From: Hydractinia symbiolongicarpus
Taxonomy: Eukaryota > Cnidaria > Hydrozoa > Anthoathecata > Hydractiniidae
Length of the DNA: 64,000 nt
Reading direction: 5' to 3'
NCBI RefSeq assembly: GCF_029227915.1
Contig: NC_079884.1
Span: forward strand, 17,052,001 to 17,116,000
Each line of letters starts with the position of its first letter. Position 1 is the first letter of the stretch. This document shows, piece by piece, positions 33,512-48,700 of this stretch. A program made the position numbers and the translations under genes. Below the pieces are notes generated by a model that was given only the letters and a program-made list of their open reading frames with translations, searched no databases and was not told the DNA's origin.

Positions 33512-34967
33512 CAGTCTTTATGAACCTCTACGAGTACTTGACGGTGTTTTAAGGCAATGGAGCATTGCAAAACAACTTGGGACGTCGTAGCCCATTGAGA
33601 GTGGAAGGACTACACCAATGGTAAAATCTGCAGACACGAGCAGTCACGTGAATTACATGTAAGGCCATTATTAGGCAGCGAAAGGTCATAAAACATCCTT
33701 TAGAGACGGGTACATGTAGTTGGCGGTTATATAACGCCATGGTGCAATGGAAAACGAATTGGGACGTCGTAGTCGAGTAAGAGTGGAAGGACTAGACCAA
33801 TGGTTACCTTCGCAGACACGTGAAACCACGTGATTTACGTCTAAGGCTCTTATTACGCGGTTAAAAGCCATGTTACAGTCTTTATAGTCCCGTACGAGTT
33901 TTTGACAGTGTTATAATGGCATAGAGCATTGGAAAACAACCTGAGTCATCATAGTCCTTTGAGAGTGGACGGACTAGACCAATGGTCACCTGTGGAGAGA
34001 GGTGGAACAACGTGATTTACGTGTAAGGCCTTTATTACGCAGTTAAAGGCCATGTTACAGTCTTTATAGACCTGTACGATTATTTCACGAAGTCATAAGG
34101 CCATGTAGCATTGCAAAACGACTTGGAACGTCGTAGTGCATTGAGAGCAGAAGGACTAGACCAATGGTAACCTCCGCAGACACGTGAAACCACGTGATTT
34201 ATGTCTAAGGCTCTTATTACGCAGTTAAAAGCCATGTTACAGTCTTTATGAACCTCTACGAGTACTTGACGGTGTTTTAAGGCAATGGAGCATTGCAAAA
34301 CAACTTGGGACGTCGTAGCCCATTGAGAGTGGAAGGACTACACCAATGGTAAAATCTGCAGACACGAGCAGTCACGTGAATTACATGTAAGGCCATTATT
34401 AGGCAGCGAAAGGTCATAAAACATCCTTTAGAGACGGGTACATGTAGTTGGCGGTTATATAACGCCATGGTGCAATGGAAAACGAATTGGGACGTCGTAG
34501 TCGAGTAAGAGTGGAAGGACTAGACCAATGGTTACCTTCGCAGACACGTGAAACCACGTGATTTACGTCTAAGGCTCTTATTACGCGGTTAAAAGCCATG
34601 TTACAGTCTTTATAGTCCCGTACGAGTTTTTGACAGTGTTATAATGGCATAGAGCATTGGAAAACAACCTGAGTCATCATAGTCCTTTGAGAGTGGACGG
34701 ACTAGACCAATGGTCACCTGTGGAGAGAGGTGGAACAACGTGATTTACGTGTAAGGCCTTTATTACGCAGTTAAAGGCCATGTTACAGTCTTTATAGACC
34801 TGTACGATTATTTCACGAAGTCATAAGGCCATGTAGCATTGCAAAACGACTTGGAACGTCGTAGTGCATTGAGAGCAGAAGGACTAGACCAATGGTAACC
34901 TCCGCAGACACGTGAAACCACGTGATTTATGTCTAAGGCTCTTATTACGCAGTTAAAAGCCATGTTA
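33512..34967 (+). repeat. Tandem higher-order repeat, 2 copies of 728 bp (4 monomers)
   Basis: Copy 1 is about 33512-34239 and copy 2 about 34240-34967. They share the rare variants GCAGACACGAGCAGTC, ACGAAGTCATAAGG and GTAGTGCATTGAG at a fixed 728-bp offset. Confidence 0.85.
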
Positions 34968-37900
34968 CAGTCTTTATGAACCTCTACGAGTACTTGACGG
35001 TGTTATAAGGCCATGGACCATTGGAAAACGACCTGAGACGTCGGAGTCCATTGAGAGTGGAAGGTCTAGACGAATGGTAACCTGTGGAGACAGGTGGAAC
35101 CACGTGATTTACGTGTAAGGCCGTTATTACGCAGTTAAAAGCCATGTTACACTCTTTAAAGTCCCGTACGAGTTTTTGAGAGTGTTATCAGGGCATGGAG
35201 CATTGGAAAACAACCTGAGTCATCATAGTCCTTTGAGAGTGGATGGACTAGACCAATGGTAACCTGTGGAGACAGGTGGAACAACGTGATTTACGTGTAA
35301 GGCCTTTATTAGGCAGTTAATAGCCATGTTACAGTCTTTATAGCCCTGAACATGTAGTTGACGGTGTTATAACGCCATGGTGTAATGGCAAACGAATTAG
35401 GCGGTATAGTCGAATAAGAGTGAAAGGGCTAGACCAATGGTAACCTCCGCAGTCCCGTGGAACCACGTAATTTACGTGTAAGGCCTTTATTACGCGGTTA
35501 AAAGACATATTACAGCCTTTATAGACCTGTACGAGTATTTCACGAAGTTATAAGGCCATGGTGCAATGGAAAACGACTTAAGACCTCGTAGTCCATTGAG
35601 GGTTAAACGACTAGACCAATGGTAAAATGTGGAGACAGGTGGAACCACGTGATTTATGTGTAAGGCCTTTATTACGCGGTTAAAAGCCATGTTACAGTCT
35701 TTATGAACCTGTACGAGTATTTGACGGTGTTATAAGGCCATGGAGCATTGGAAAACGACCTGAGACGTAGGAGTATATTGAGAGTGGAAGGTCTAGACCA
35801 ATGGTAACCTGTGGACACAGTGGAACCACGTGATTTAAGTGTAAGGCCTTTATTAGGCAGTTAATAGCCATGTTACAGGCTTTATAGCCCTGAACATGTA
35901 GTTGACGGTGTTATAACGCCATGGTGTAATGGCAAACAAATTAGTCGTCATAGTCGAATAAGAGTGGAAGGACTAGACCAATGGTAACCTCCGCAGTCAC
36001 GTGGAACCACGTGATTTACGTGTAAGGCCTTTATTACGCGGTTAAAAGCCATATTACAGATTTTATAGACCTGTACGAGTATTTAACGAAGTTATAAGGC
36101 CATGGCGCAATGGAAAACGAATTGGGACGTCATCGTTGAGTAAGAGTGGAAGGACTAGACCAATGCTAACATCCGCAGACACGTGAAACCCCGTTATTTA
36201 CGTCTAAGGCACTTATTCCGCGGTTAAAAGCCATATTACAGTCTTTATGAACCTCTACGAGTACTTGACGGTGTTTTAAGGCCATGGAGCAATGGAAAAC
36301 GACTTGGGACGTCGTAGTCCATTGAGAGTGGAAGGACTAGACCAATGGTAAAATCCGCAGACACGTGCAGTCACGTGAATTACATGAAAGGCGTTTATTA
36401 GGCAGCGAAAGGTCATAAAACAACATCTAGAGACGGGTACATGTCGTTGGCGGTGTTATAACGCCATGGTGCAATGGCAAACGAATTAGTTGTCATAGTC
36501 GAACAGGAGTGGAAGGACTAGACCAATGGTAACTTCCGCAGTCATGTGGAACCACGTGATTTACGTGTAAGGCCTTTATTACGCGGTTAAAACCAAAATT
36601 ACAGATTTTATAGACCTGTACGAGTATTTCACGAAGTTATAAGGCCATGGCGCAATGGAAAATAAATTGGGACGTCATCGTTGAGTAAGAGTGGAAGGAC
36701 TAGACCAATGCTAACCTCCGCAGACACGTGAAACCCCGTTATTTACGTCTAAGGCACTTATTCCGCGGTTAAAAGCCATGTTACTGTCTTTATAGACCTG
36801 TACGAGTATTTAACGGTGTTATAAGGCCATGGAGCAATGGAAAACGATTTGGGACGTCGTAGTCCATTGAGAGTGGAAGGACTACACCAATGGTAAAATC
36901 TGCAGACACGTGCAGTCACGTGAATTACATGTAAGGCCATTATTAGGCAGCGAAAGGTCATAAACATCCTTTAGAGACGGGTACATGTAGTTGGCGGTTA
37001 TATAACGCCATGGTGTAATGGAAAACGAATTGGGACGTCGTAGTCGAGTAAGAGTGGAAGGACTAGACTAATGGTTACCTCCGCAGACACGTGAAACCAC
37101 GTGATTTACGTCTAAGGCTCTTATTACGCGGTTAAAAGCCATGTTACAGTCTTTATGAACCTGTACGAGTATTTGACGGTGTTATAAGGCCTTGGAGCAT
37201 TGTAAAAAACGACCTGAGACGTCGGAGTCCATTGAGAGTGGAAGGACTAGACCAATGGTAAATTCCGCAGACATGTGCAGTCACGTGAATTACATGTAAG
37301 GTCATTATTAGGCAGCGAAAGGTCATAAAACATCCTTTAGAGACGGGTAAATGTAGTTGGCGGTTATATAACGCCATGGTGCAATGGAAAACGAATTGGG
37401 ACGTCATAGTCGAGTAAGAGTGGAAGGACTAGACCAATGGTTACGTCCGCAGACACGTGAAACCACGTGATTTACGTCTAAGGCCTTTATTACGCGGTTA
37501 AAAGCCATGTTACTGTCTTTATAGACCTGTACGAGTATTTAACGGTGTTATAAGGCCATTGAGCATTTGAAAACGACCTGAGACGTCGGAGTTCATTGAG
37601 TGGAAGGACTAGACCAATGGTAACCTGTGGAGACAGGTGGAACCACGTGATTTACGTGTAAGGCCTTTATTACGCAGTTAAAAGCCATATTACAGTGTTT
37701 ATAGTCCCGTACGAGTTTTTGACAGTGTTATAAGGGCATGGAGCATTTGAAAACAACCTGAGTCATTATAGTCCTTTGAGAGTGGACGGACTAGACCAAT
37801 GGTAACATGTGGAGACAGGTGGAACAACGTGATTTACGTGTAAGGCCTTTATTAGGCAGTTAATAGCCATGTTACAGTCTTTATAGCCCTAAACATGTAG

Positions 37901-39439
37901 TTGACTGTGTTATAACGCCATGGTGTAATGGCAAACGAATTATGCGTTATAGTCGAATAAGAGTAAAAAGGCTAGACCAATGGTAACCTCCGTAGTCACG
38001 TGGAACCACGTAATTTACGTGTAAGGCCTTTATTACGCGGTTAAAAGACATATTACAGCCTTTATAGACCTGTACGAGTATTTCACGAAGTTATAAGGCC
38101 ATGGAGCAATGGAAAACGACTTGAGACGTCGTAGTCCATTGAGAGTGGAATGACTAGACCAATGGAAACTTCCGCAGACACGTGCAACCACGTGACTTAC
38201 GTCTAAGGCTCTTATTACGCGGTTAAAAGCCATGTTACAGTCTTTATGAACCTCTACGAGTACTTGACGGTGTTTTAAGGCAATGGAGCATTGCAAAACA
38301 ACTTTGGACGTCGTAGCCCATTGAGAGTGGAAGGACTACACCAATGGTAACATCTGCAGACACGTGCAGTCACGTGAATTACATGTAAGGCCATTATTAG
38401 GCAGCAAAAGGTCATAAAACATCCTTTAGAGACGGGTAAATGTAGTTGGCGGTTATATAACGCCATGGTGCAATGGAAAACGAATTGGGACGTCATAGTC
38501 GAGTAAGAGTGGAAGGACTAGACGAATGGTTACGTCCGCAGACACGTGAAACCACGTGATTTACGTCTAAGGCCTTTATTACGCGGTTAAAAGCCATGTT
38601 ACTGTCTTTATAGACCTGTACGAGTATTTAACGGTGTTATAAGGCCATCGAGCATTTGAAAACGACCTGAGACTCGGAGTTCATTGAGAGTGGAAGGACT
38701 AGACCAATGGTAACCTGTGGAGACAGGTGGAACCACGTGATTTACGTGTAAGGCCTTTATTACGCAGTTAAAAGCCATATTACAGTGTTTATAGTCCCGT
38801 ACGAGTTTTTGACAGTGTTATAAGGGCATGGAGCATTTGAAAACAACCTGAGTCATTATAGTCCTTTGAGAGTGGAAGGACTACACCAATGGTAAAATCC
38901 GCAGACACGTGCAGTCACGTGAATTACATGTACGGCGTTTATTAGGCAGCGAAAGGTCATAAAACAACATCTAGAGACGGGTACATGTAGTTGGCGGTGT
39001 TATAACGCCATGGTGCAATGGCAAACAAATTAGTCGTCATAGTCGAATAAGAGTGGAAGGACTAGACCAATGGTAACCTCCGCAGTCACGTGGAACCACG
39101 TGATTTACGTGTAAGGCCTTTATTACGCGGTTAAAAGCCATATTACAGATTTTATAGACCTGTACGAGTATTTCACGAAGTTATAAGGCCATGGCGCAAT
39201 GGAAAACGAATTGGGACGTCATCGTTGAGTAAGAGTGGAAGGACTAGACCAATGCTAACATCCGCAGATACGTGAAACCCCGTTATTTACGTCTAAGGCA
39301 CTTATTCCGCGGTTAAAAGCCATATTACAGTCTTTATGAACCTCTACGAGTACTTGACGGTGTTTTAAGGCCATGGAGCAATGGAAAACGACTTGGGACG
39401 TCGTAGTCCACTGAGAGTGGAAGGACTAGACCAATGGTA

Positions 39440-41380
39440 AAATCCGCAGACACGTGCAGTCACGTGAATTACATGTAAGGCGTTTATTAGGCAGCGAAAG
39501 GTCATAAAACAACATCTAGAGACGGGTACATGTCGTTGGCGGTGTTATAACGCCATGGTACAATGGCAAACGAATTAGTTGTCATAGTCGAACAGGAGTG
39601 GAAGGACTAGACCAATGGTAACCTCCGCAATCACGTGGAACCACGTGATTTACGTGTAAGGCCTTTATTACGCGATTAAAACCAAAATTACAGATTTTAT
39701 AGACCTGTACGAGTATTTCACGAAGTTATAAGGCCATGGCGCAATGGAAAACAAATTGGGACGTCATCGTTGAGTAGGAGTGGAAGGACTAGACCAATGC
39801 TAACCTCCGCAGACACGTGAAACCCCGTTATTTACGTCTAAGGCACTTATTCCGCGGTTAAAAGCCATATTACAGTCTTTATGAACCTCTACGAGTACTT
39901 GACGGTGTTTTAAGGCCATGGAGCATTGGAAAACGACTTGGGACGTCATAGTCCATTGAGAGTGGAAGGACTAAACCAATGGTAAAATCCGCAGACATGT
40001 GCAGTCACGTGAATTACATGTAAGGCCATTATTAGGCAGCGAAAGGTCATAAAACATCCTTTAGAGACGGGTAAATGTAGTTGGCGGTTATATAACGCCA
40101 TGGTGCAATGGAAAACGAATTGGGACGTCATAGTCGAGTAAGAGTGGAAGGACTAGACCAATGGTTACGTCCGCAGACACGTGAAACCACGTGATTTACG
40201 TCTAAGGCCTTTATTACGCGGTTAAAAGCCATGTTACTGTCTTTATAGACCTGTACGAGTATTTAACGGTGTTATAAGGCCATTGAGCATTTGAAAACGA
40301 CCTGAGACGTCGGAGTTCATTGAGAGTGGAAGGACTAGACCAATGGTAACCTGTGGAGACAGGTGGAACCACGTGATTTACGTGTAAGGCCTTTATTACG
40401 CAGTTAAAAGCCATATTACAGTGTTTATAGTCCCGTACGAGTTTTTGACAGTGTTATAAGGGCATGGAGCATTTGAAAACAACCTGAGTCATTATAGTCC
40501 TTTGAGAGTGGACGGACTAGACCAATGGTAACATGTGGAGACAGGTGGAACAACGTGATTTACGTGTAAGGCCTTTATTAGGCAGTTAATAGCCATGTTA
40601 CAGTCTTTATAGCCCTAAACATGTAGTTGACGGTGTTATAACGCCATGGTGTAATGGCAAACGAATTATGCGTTATAGTCGAATAAGAGTAAAAAGGCTA
40701 GACCAATGGTAACCTCCGCAGTCACGTGGAACCACGTAATTTACGTGTAAGGCCTTTATTACGCGGTTAAAAGACATATTACAGCCTTTATAGACCTGTA
40801 CGAGTATTTCACGAAGTTATAAGGCCATGGAGCAATGGAAAACGACTTGGGACGTCGTAGTCCATTGAGAGTGGAATGACTAGACCAATGGAAACTTCCG
40901 CAGACACGTGAAACCACGTGACTTACGTCTAAGGCTCTTATTACGTTGTTAAAAGCCATGTTACAGTCTTTATGAACCTCTACGAGTACTTGACGGTGTT
41001 TTAAGGCAATGGAGCATTGCAAAACAACTTTGGACGTCGTAGCCCATTGAGAGTGGAAGCACTACACCAATGGTAACATCCGCAGACACGTGCAGTCACG
41101 TGAATTACATGTAAGGCGTTTATTAGGCAGCGAAAGGTCATAAAACAACATCTAGAGACGGGTACATGTAGTTGGCGGTGTTATAACGCCATGGTGCAAT
41201 GGAAAACGAATTGGGACGTCATAGTCGAGTAAGAGTGGAAGGACTAGACCAATGGTTACGTCCGCAGACACGTGAAACCACGTGATTTACGTCTAAGGCC
41301 TTTATTACGCGGTTAAAAGCCATGTTACTGTCTTTATAGACCTGTACGAGTATTTAACGGTGTTATAAGGCCATTGAGCA
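39440..41380 (+). repeat. Long-range duplicated block, copy 1 (15,634-bp offset)
   Basis: Matches about 55074-57014 at a constant offset of 15,634 bp. Shared rare markers include GTCGAACAGGAGTGG, AAAACCAAAATTACAG and GGAAGCACTACACC. Limits are approximate. Confidence 0.75.
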
Positions 41381-41861
41381 TTTGAAAACGACCTGAGACG
41401 TCGGAGTTCATTGAGAGTGGAAGGACTAGACCAATGGTAACCTGTGGAGACAGGTGGAACCACGTGATTTACGTGTAAGGCCTTTATTACGCAGTTAAAA
41501 GCCATATTACAGTGTTTATAGTCCCGTACGAGTTTTTGACAGTGTTATAAGGGCATGGAGCATTTGAAAACAACCTGAGTCATTATAGTCCTTTGAGAGT
41601 GGAAGGACTACACCAATGGTAAAATCCGCAGACACGTGCAGTCACGTGAATTACATGTAAGGCGTTTATTAGGCAGCGAAAGGTCATAAAACAACATCTA
41701 GAGACGGGTACATGTAATTGGCGGTGTTATAACGCCATGGTGCAATGGCAAACGAATTAGTCGTCATAGTCGAATAAGAGTGGAAGGACTAGACCAATGG
41801 TAACCTCCGCAGTCACTTGGAACCACGTGATTTACGTGTAAGGCCTTTATTACGCAGTTAA

Positions 41862-42953
41862 AAGCCATATTACAGATTTTATAGACCTGTACGAGTATTT
41901 CACGAAGTTGTAAGGCCATGGCGCAATGGAAAACGAATTGGGACGTCATCGTTGAGTAAGAGTGGAAGGACTAGACCAATGCTAACCTCCGCAGACACGT
42001 GAAATACCGTTATTTACGTCTAAGGCACTTATTCCGCGGTTAAAAGCCATATTACAGTCTTTATGAACCTCTACGAGTACTTGACGGTGTTTTAAGGCCA
42101 TGGAGCAATGGAAAACGACTTGGGACGTCGTAGTCCATTGAGAGTGGAAGGACTAGACCAATGGTAAAATCCGCAGACATGTGCAGTCACGTGAATTACA
42201 TGTATGGCCATTATTAGGCGGCGAAAGGTCATAAAACATCCTTTAGAGACGGGTAAATGTAGTTGGCGGTTATATAACGCCATGGTGCAATGGAAAACGA
42301 ATTGGGACGTCATAGTGGAGTAAGAGTGGAAGGACTAGACCAATGGTTACGTCCGCAGACACGTGAAACCACGTGATTTACGTCTAAGGCCTTTATTACG
42401 CGGTTAAAAGCCATATTACAGATTTTATAGACCTGTACGAGTATTTCACGAAGTTGTAAGGCCATGGCGCAATGGAAAACGAATTGGGACGTCATCGTTG
42501 AGTAAGAGTGGAAGGACTAGACCAATGCTAACCTCCGCAGACACGTGAAACCCCGTTATTTACGTCTAAGGCACTTATTCCGCGGTTAAAAGCCATATTA
42601 CAGTCTTTATGAACCTCTACGAGTACTTGACGGTGTTTTAAGGCCATGGAGCAATGGAAAACGACTTGGGACGTCGTAGTCCATTGAGAGTGGAAGGACT
42701 AGACCAATGGTAAAATCCGCAGACATGTGCAGTCACGTGAATTACATGTATGGCCATTATTAGGCGGCGAAAGGTCATAAAACATCCTTTAGAGACGGGT
42801 AAATGTAGTTGGCGGTTATATAACGCCATGGTGCAATGGAAAACGAATTGGGACGTCATAGTCGAGTAAGAGTGGAAGGACTAGACCAATGGTTACGTCC
42901 GCAGACACGTGAAACCACGTGATTTACGTCTAAGGCCTTTATTACGCGGTTAA
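41862..42953 (+). repeat. Tandem higher-order repeat, 2 copies of 546 bp (3 monomers)
   Basis: Copy 1 is about 41862-42407 and copy 2 about 42408-42953. Both carry GAAGTTGTAAGG, ACATGTATGGCC and TTAGGCGGCG at a 546-bp offset. Confidence 0.8.
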
Positions 42954-45779
42954 AAGCCATGTTACAGTCTTTATAGACCTGTACGAGTATTTAACGGTGT
43001 TATAAGGCCATGGAGCATTTGAAAACGACCTGAGACGTCGGAGTCCATTGAGAGTGGAAGGACTAGACCAATGGTAACCTGTGGAGACAGGTGGAACCAC
43101 GTGATTTACGTACAAGGCCTTTATTACGCAGTTAAAAGCCATATTACAGTGTTTATAGTCCCGTACGAGTTTTTGACAGTGTTATGAGGGCATGGAGCAT
43201 TTGAAAACAACCTGAGTCATCATAGTCCTTTGAGAGTGGACGGACTAGACCAATGGTAACATGTGGAGACAGGTGGAACAACGTGATTTACGTGTAAGGC
43301 CTTTATTAGGCAGTTAATAGCCATGTTACAGTCTTTATAGCCCTAAACATGTAGTTGACGGTGTTATAACGCCATGGTGTAATGGCAAACGAATTATGCG
43401 TTATAGTCGAATAAGAGTAAAAAGGCTAGACCAATGGTAACCTCCGCAGTCACGTGGAACCACGTAATTTACGTGTAAGGCCTTTATTACGCGGTTAAAA
43501 GACATATTACAGCCTTTATAGACCTGTACGAGTATTTCACGAAGTTATAAGGCCATGGTGCAATGGAAAACGACTTAAGACCTCGTAGTCCATTGAGGGT
43601 TAAACGACTAGACCAATGGTAAAATGTGGAGACAGGTGGAACCACGTGATTTATGTGTAAGGCCTTTATTATGCGGTTAAAAGCCATGTTACAGTCTTTA
43701 TAGAGCTGTACGATTATTTCACGAAGTTTTAAGGCAATGGAGCATTGCAAAACAACTTGGGACGTCGTAGCCCATTGAGAGTGGAAGGACTACACCAATG
43801 GTAAAATCTGCAGACATGTGCAGTCCCGTGAATTACATGTCAGGCCATTATTAGGCAGCGAAAGGTCATAAAACATACTTTAGAGACGGGTAAATGTAGT
43901 TGGCGGTTATATAACGCCATGGTGCAATGGAAAACGAATTGGGACGTCATAGTCGAGTAAGAGTGGAAGGACTAGACCAATGGTTACGTCCGCAGACACG
44001 TGAAACCACGTGATTTACGTCTAAGGCCTTTATTACGCGGTTAAAAGCCATGTTACAGTCTTTATAGACCTGTACGATTATTTCACGAAGTTATAAGGCC
44101 ATGTAGCATTGCAAAACGACTTGGGACGTCATCGTTGAGTAAGAGTGGAAGGACTAGACCAATAGTAACCTCCGCAGACACGTGGAACCACGTAATTTAC
44201 GTGTAAGGCCTTTATTACGCGGTTAAAAGACATATTACAGCCTTTATAGACCTGTACGAGTATTTCACGAAGTTATAAGGCCATGGAGCAATAGAAAACG
44301 ACTTGAGACCTCGTAGTTCATTGAGGGTTAAAGGACTAGACCAATGGTAAAATGTGGAGACAGGTGGAACCACGTGATTTATGTGTAAGGCCTTTATTAC
44401 GCGGGTAAAACCATTTTACAGTCTTTATAGACCTGTATGATTATTTCACGAAGTTATAAGGGCATGGAGCATTGCAAAACGACTTAGGACGTCATCGTTG
44501 AGTAAGAGTGGAAGGACTAGACCAATGGTAACCTCCGCAGACACGTGAAACCGTGTGATTTACGTCTAAGGCCTTTATTACGCAGTTAAAAGCCATATTA
44601 CAGTGTTTATAGTCCCGTACGAGTTTTTGACAGTGTTATAAGGGCATGGAGCATTTGAAAACAACCTGAGTCATTATAGTTCTTTGAGAGTGGACGGACT
44701 AGACCAATGGTAACATGTGGAGACAGATGGAACAACGTGATTTACGTGTAAGGCCTTTATTAGGCAGTTAATAGCCATGTTACAGTCTTTATAGCCCTAA
44801 ACATGTAGTTGACGGTGTTATAACGCCATGGTGTAATGGCAAACGAATTATGCGTTATAGTCGAATAAGAGTAAAAAGGCTAGACCAATGGTAACCTCCG
44901 CAGTCACGTGGAACCACGTAATTTACGTGTAAGGCCTTTATTACGCGGTTAAAAGACATATTACAGCCTTTATAGACCTGTACGAGTATTTCACGAAGTT
45001 ATAAGGCCATGGAGCAATGGAAAACGACTTGGGACGTCGTAGTCCATTGAGAGTGGAATGACTAGACCAATGGAAACTTCTGCAGACACGTGAAACCACG
45101 TGACTTACGTCTAAGGCTCTTATTACGCGGTTAAAAGCCATGTTACAGTCTTTATGAACCTCTACGAGTACTTGACGGTGTTTTAAGGCAATGGAGCATT
45201 GCAAAACAACTTTGGACGTCGTAGCCCATTGAGAGTGGAAGGACTACACCAATGGTAACATCCGCAGACACGTGCAGTCACGTGAATTACATGTAAGGCG
45301 TTTATTAGGCAGCGAAAGGTCATAAAACAACATCTAGAGACGGGTACATGTAGTTGGCGGTGTTATAACGCCATGGTGCAATGGCAAACGAATTAGTCGT
45401 CATAGTCGAATAAGAGTGGAAGGACTAGACCAATGGTAACCTCCGCAGTCACGTGGAACAACGTGATTTACGTGTAAGGCCTTTATTACGCGGTTAAAAG
45501 CCATATTACAGATTTTATAGACCTGTACGAGTATTTCACGAAGTTATAAGGCGATGGCGCAATGGAAAACGAATTGGGACGTCATCGTTGAGTAAGAGTG
45601 GAAGGACTAGACCAATGCTAACCTCCGCAGACACGTGAAACCCCGTTATTTACGTCTAAGGCACTTATTCCGCGGTTAAAAGCCATATTACAGTCTTTAT
45701 GAACCTCTACGAGTACTTGACGGTGTTTTAAGGCCATGGAGCAATGGAAAACGACTTGGGACGTCGTAGTCCATTGAGA

Positions 45780-48700
45780 GTGGAAGGACTAGACCAATGG
45801 TAAAATCCACAGACACGTGCAGTCACGTGAATTACATGTAAGGCGTTTATTAGGCAGCGAAAGGTCATAAAACATCCTTTAGAGACGGGTACATGTAGTT
45901 GGCGGTTACATAACGCCATGGTGCAATGGAAAACGAATTGGGACGTCATAGTCGAGTAAGAGTGGAAGGACTAGACCAATGGTTACGTCCGCAGACACGT
46001 GAAACCACGTGATTTACGTCTAAGGCCTTTATTACGCGGTTAAAAGCCATGTTACAGTCTTTATAGACCTGTACGAGTATTTAACGGTGTTATAAGGCCA
46101 TGGAGCATTTGAAAACGACCTGAGACGTCGGAGTCCATTGAGAGTGGAAGGACTAGACCAATGGTAACCTGTGGAGACAGGTGGAACCACGTGATTTACG
46201 TGCAAGGCCTTTATTACGCAGTTAAAAGCCATATTACAGTGTTTATAGTCCCGTACTAGTTTTTGACAGTGTTATAAGGGCATGGAGCATTTGAAAACAA
46301 CCTGAGTCATCATAGTCCTTTGAGAGTGGACGGACTAGACCAATGGTAACATGTGGAGACAGGTGGAACAACGTGATTTACGTGTAAGGCCTTTATTAGG
46401 CAGTTAATAGCCATGTTACAGTCTTTATAGCCCTGAACATGTAGTTGACGGTGTTATAACGCCATGGTGTAATGGCAAACGAATTAGGCGTTATAGTCGA
46501 ATAAGATTAAAAAGGCTAGAGCAATGGTAACCTCCGCAGTCACGTGGAACCACGTAATTTTCGTGTAAGGCCTTTATTACGCAGTTAAAAGCCATATTAC
46601 AGTGTTTATAGTCCCGTACTAGTTTTTGACAGTGTTATAAGGGCATGGAGCATTTGAAAACAACCTGAGTCATCATAGTCCTTTGAGAGTGGACGGACTA
46701 GACCAATGGTAACATGTGGAGACAGGTGGAACAACGTGATTTACGTGTAAGGCCTTTATTAGGCAGTTAATAGCCATGTTACAGTCTTTATAGCCCTGAA
46801 CATGTAGTTGACGGTGTTATAACGCCATGGTGTAATGGCAAACGAATTAGGCGTTATAGTCGAATAAGATTAAAAAGGCTAGAGCAATGGTAACCTCCGC
46901 AGTCACGTGGAACCACGTAATTTTCGTGTAAGGCCTTTATTACGCGGTTAAAAGACATATTACAGCCTTTATACACCTGTACGAGTATTTCACGAAGTTA
47001 TAAGGCCATGGAGCAATGGAAAACGACTTGGGACGTCGTAGTCCATTGAGAGTGGAAGGACTAGACCAATGGTAACTTCCGCAGACACGTGAAACCACGT
47101 GACTTACGTCTAAGGCTCTTATTACGCGGTTAAAAGCCATGTTACAGTCTTTATGAACCTCTACGAGTACTTGACGGTGTTTTAGGGCAATGGAGCATTG
47201 CAAAACAACTTGAAACGTCGTAGCTCATTGAGAGTGGAAGGACTATACCAATGCTAAAATCCGCAGACACGTGCAGTCACGTGAATTACATGCAAGGCCA
47301 TTATTAGGCAGCGAAAGGTCATAAAACATCCTTTAGAGACGGGTACATGTAGCTGGCGGTTACATAACGCCATGGTGCAATGGAAAACGAATTGGGACGT
47401 CATAGTGGAGTAAGAGTGGAAGAACTAGACCAATGGTTACGTCCGCAGACACGTGAAACCACGTGATTTACGTCTAAGGCCTTTATTACGCGGTTAAAAG
47501 CCATGTTACTGTCTTTATAGACCTGTACGAGTATTTAACGGTGTTATAAGGCCATTGAGCATTTGAAAACGACCTGAGACGTCGGAGTTCATTGAGAGTG
47601 GAAGGACTAGACCAATGGTAAGCTGTGGAGACAGGTGGAACAACGTGATTTACGTGTAAGGCCTTTATTAGGCAGTTAATAGCCATGTTACAGTCTTTAT
47701 AGCCCTAAACATGTAGTTGACGGTGTTATAACGCCATGGTGTAATGGCAAACGAATTATGCGTTATAGTCGAATAAGAGTAAAAAGGCTAGACCAATGGT
47801 AACCTCTGCAGTCACGTGGAACCATGTAATTTACGTGTAAGGCCTTTATTACGCGGTTAAAAGACATATTACAGCCTTTATAGACCTGTACGAGCATTTC
47901 ACGAAGTTATAAGGCCATGGAGCAATGGAAAACGACTTGGGACGTCGTAGTCCATTAAGAGGGGAATGACTAGACCAATGGAAACTTCCGCAGACACGTA
48001 AAACCACGTGACTTACGTCTAAGGCTCTTATTACGCGGTTAAAAGCCATGTTACAGTCTTTATGAACCTCTACTAGTACTTGACGGTGTTTTAAGGCAAT
48101 GGAGCATTGCAAAAGAACTTTGGACGTCGTAGCCCATTGAGAGTGGAAGGACTACACCAATGGTAACATCCGCAGACACGTGCAGTCACGTGAATTACAT
48201 GTAAGGCGTTTATTAGGCAGCGAAAGGTCATAAAACAACATCTAGAGACGGGTACATGTAGTTGGCGGTGTTATAACGCCATGGTGCAATGGCAAACAAA
48301 TTAGTCGTCATAGTCGAATAAGAGTGGAAGGACTAGACCAATGGTAACCTCCGCAGTCACGTGGAACCACGTAATTTACGTGTAAGGCCTTTATTACGCG
48401 GTTAAAAGCCATATTACAGATTTTATAGACCTGTACGAGTATTTCACGAAGTTATAAGGCCATGGCGCAATGGAAAACGAATTGGGACGTCATCGTTGAG
48501 TAAGAGTGGAAGGACTAGACCAATGCTAACCTCCGCAGACACGTGAAATCCCGTTATTTACGTCTAAGGCACTTATTACGCGGTTAAAAGCCATATTACA
48601 GTCTTTATGAACCTCTACGAGTACTTGACGGTGTTTTAAGGCCATGGAGCAATGGAAAACGACTTGGGACGTCGTAGTCCATTGAAAGTGGAAGGACTAG

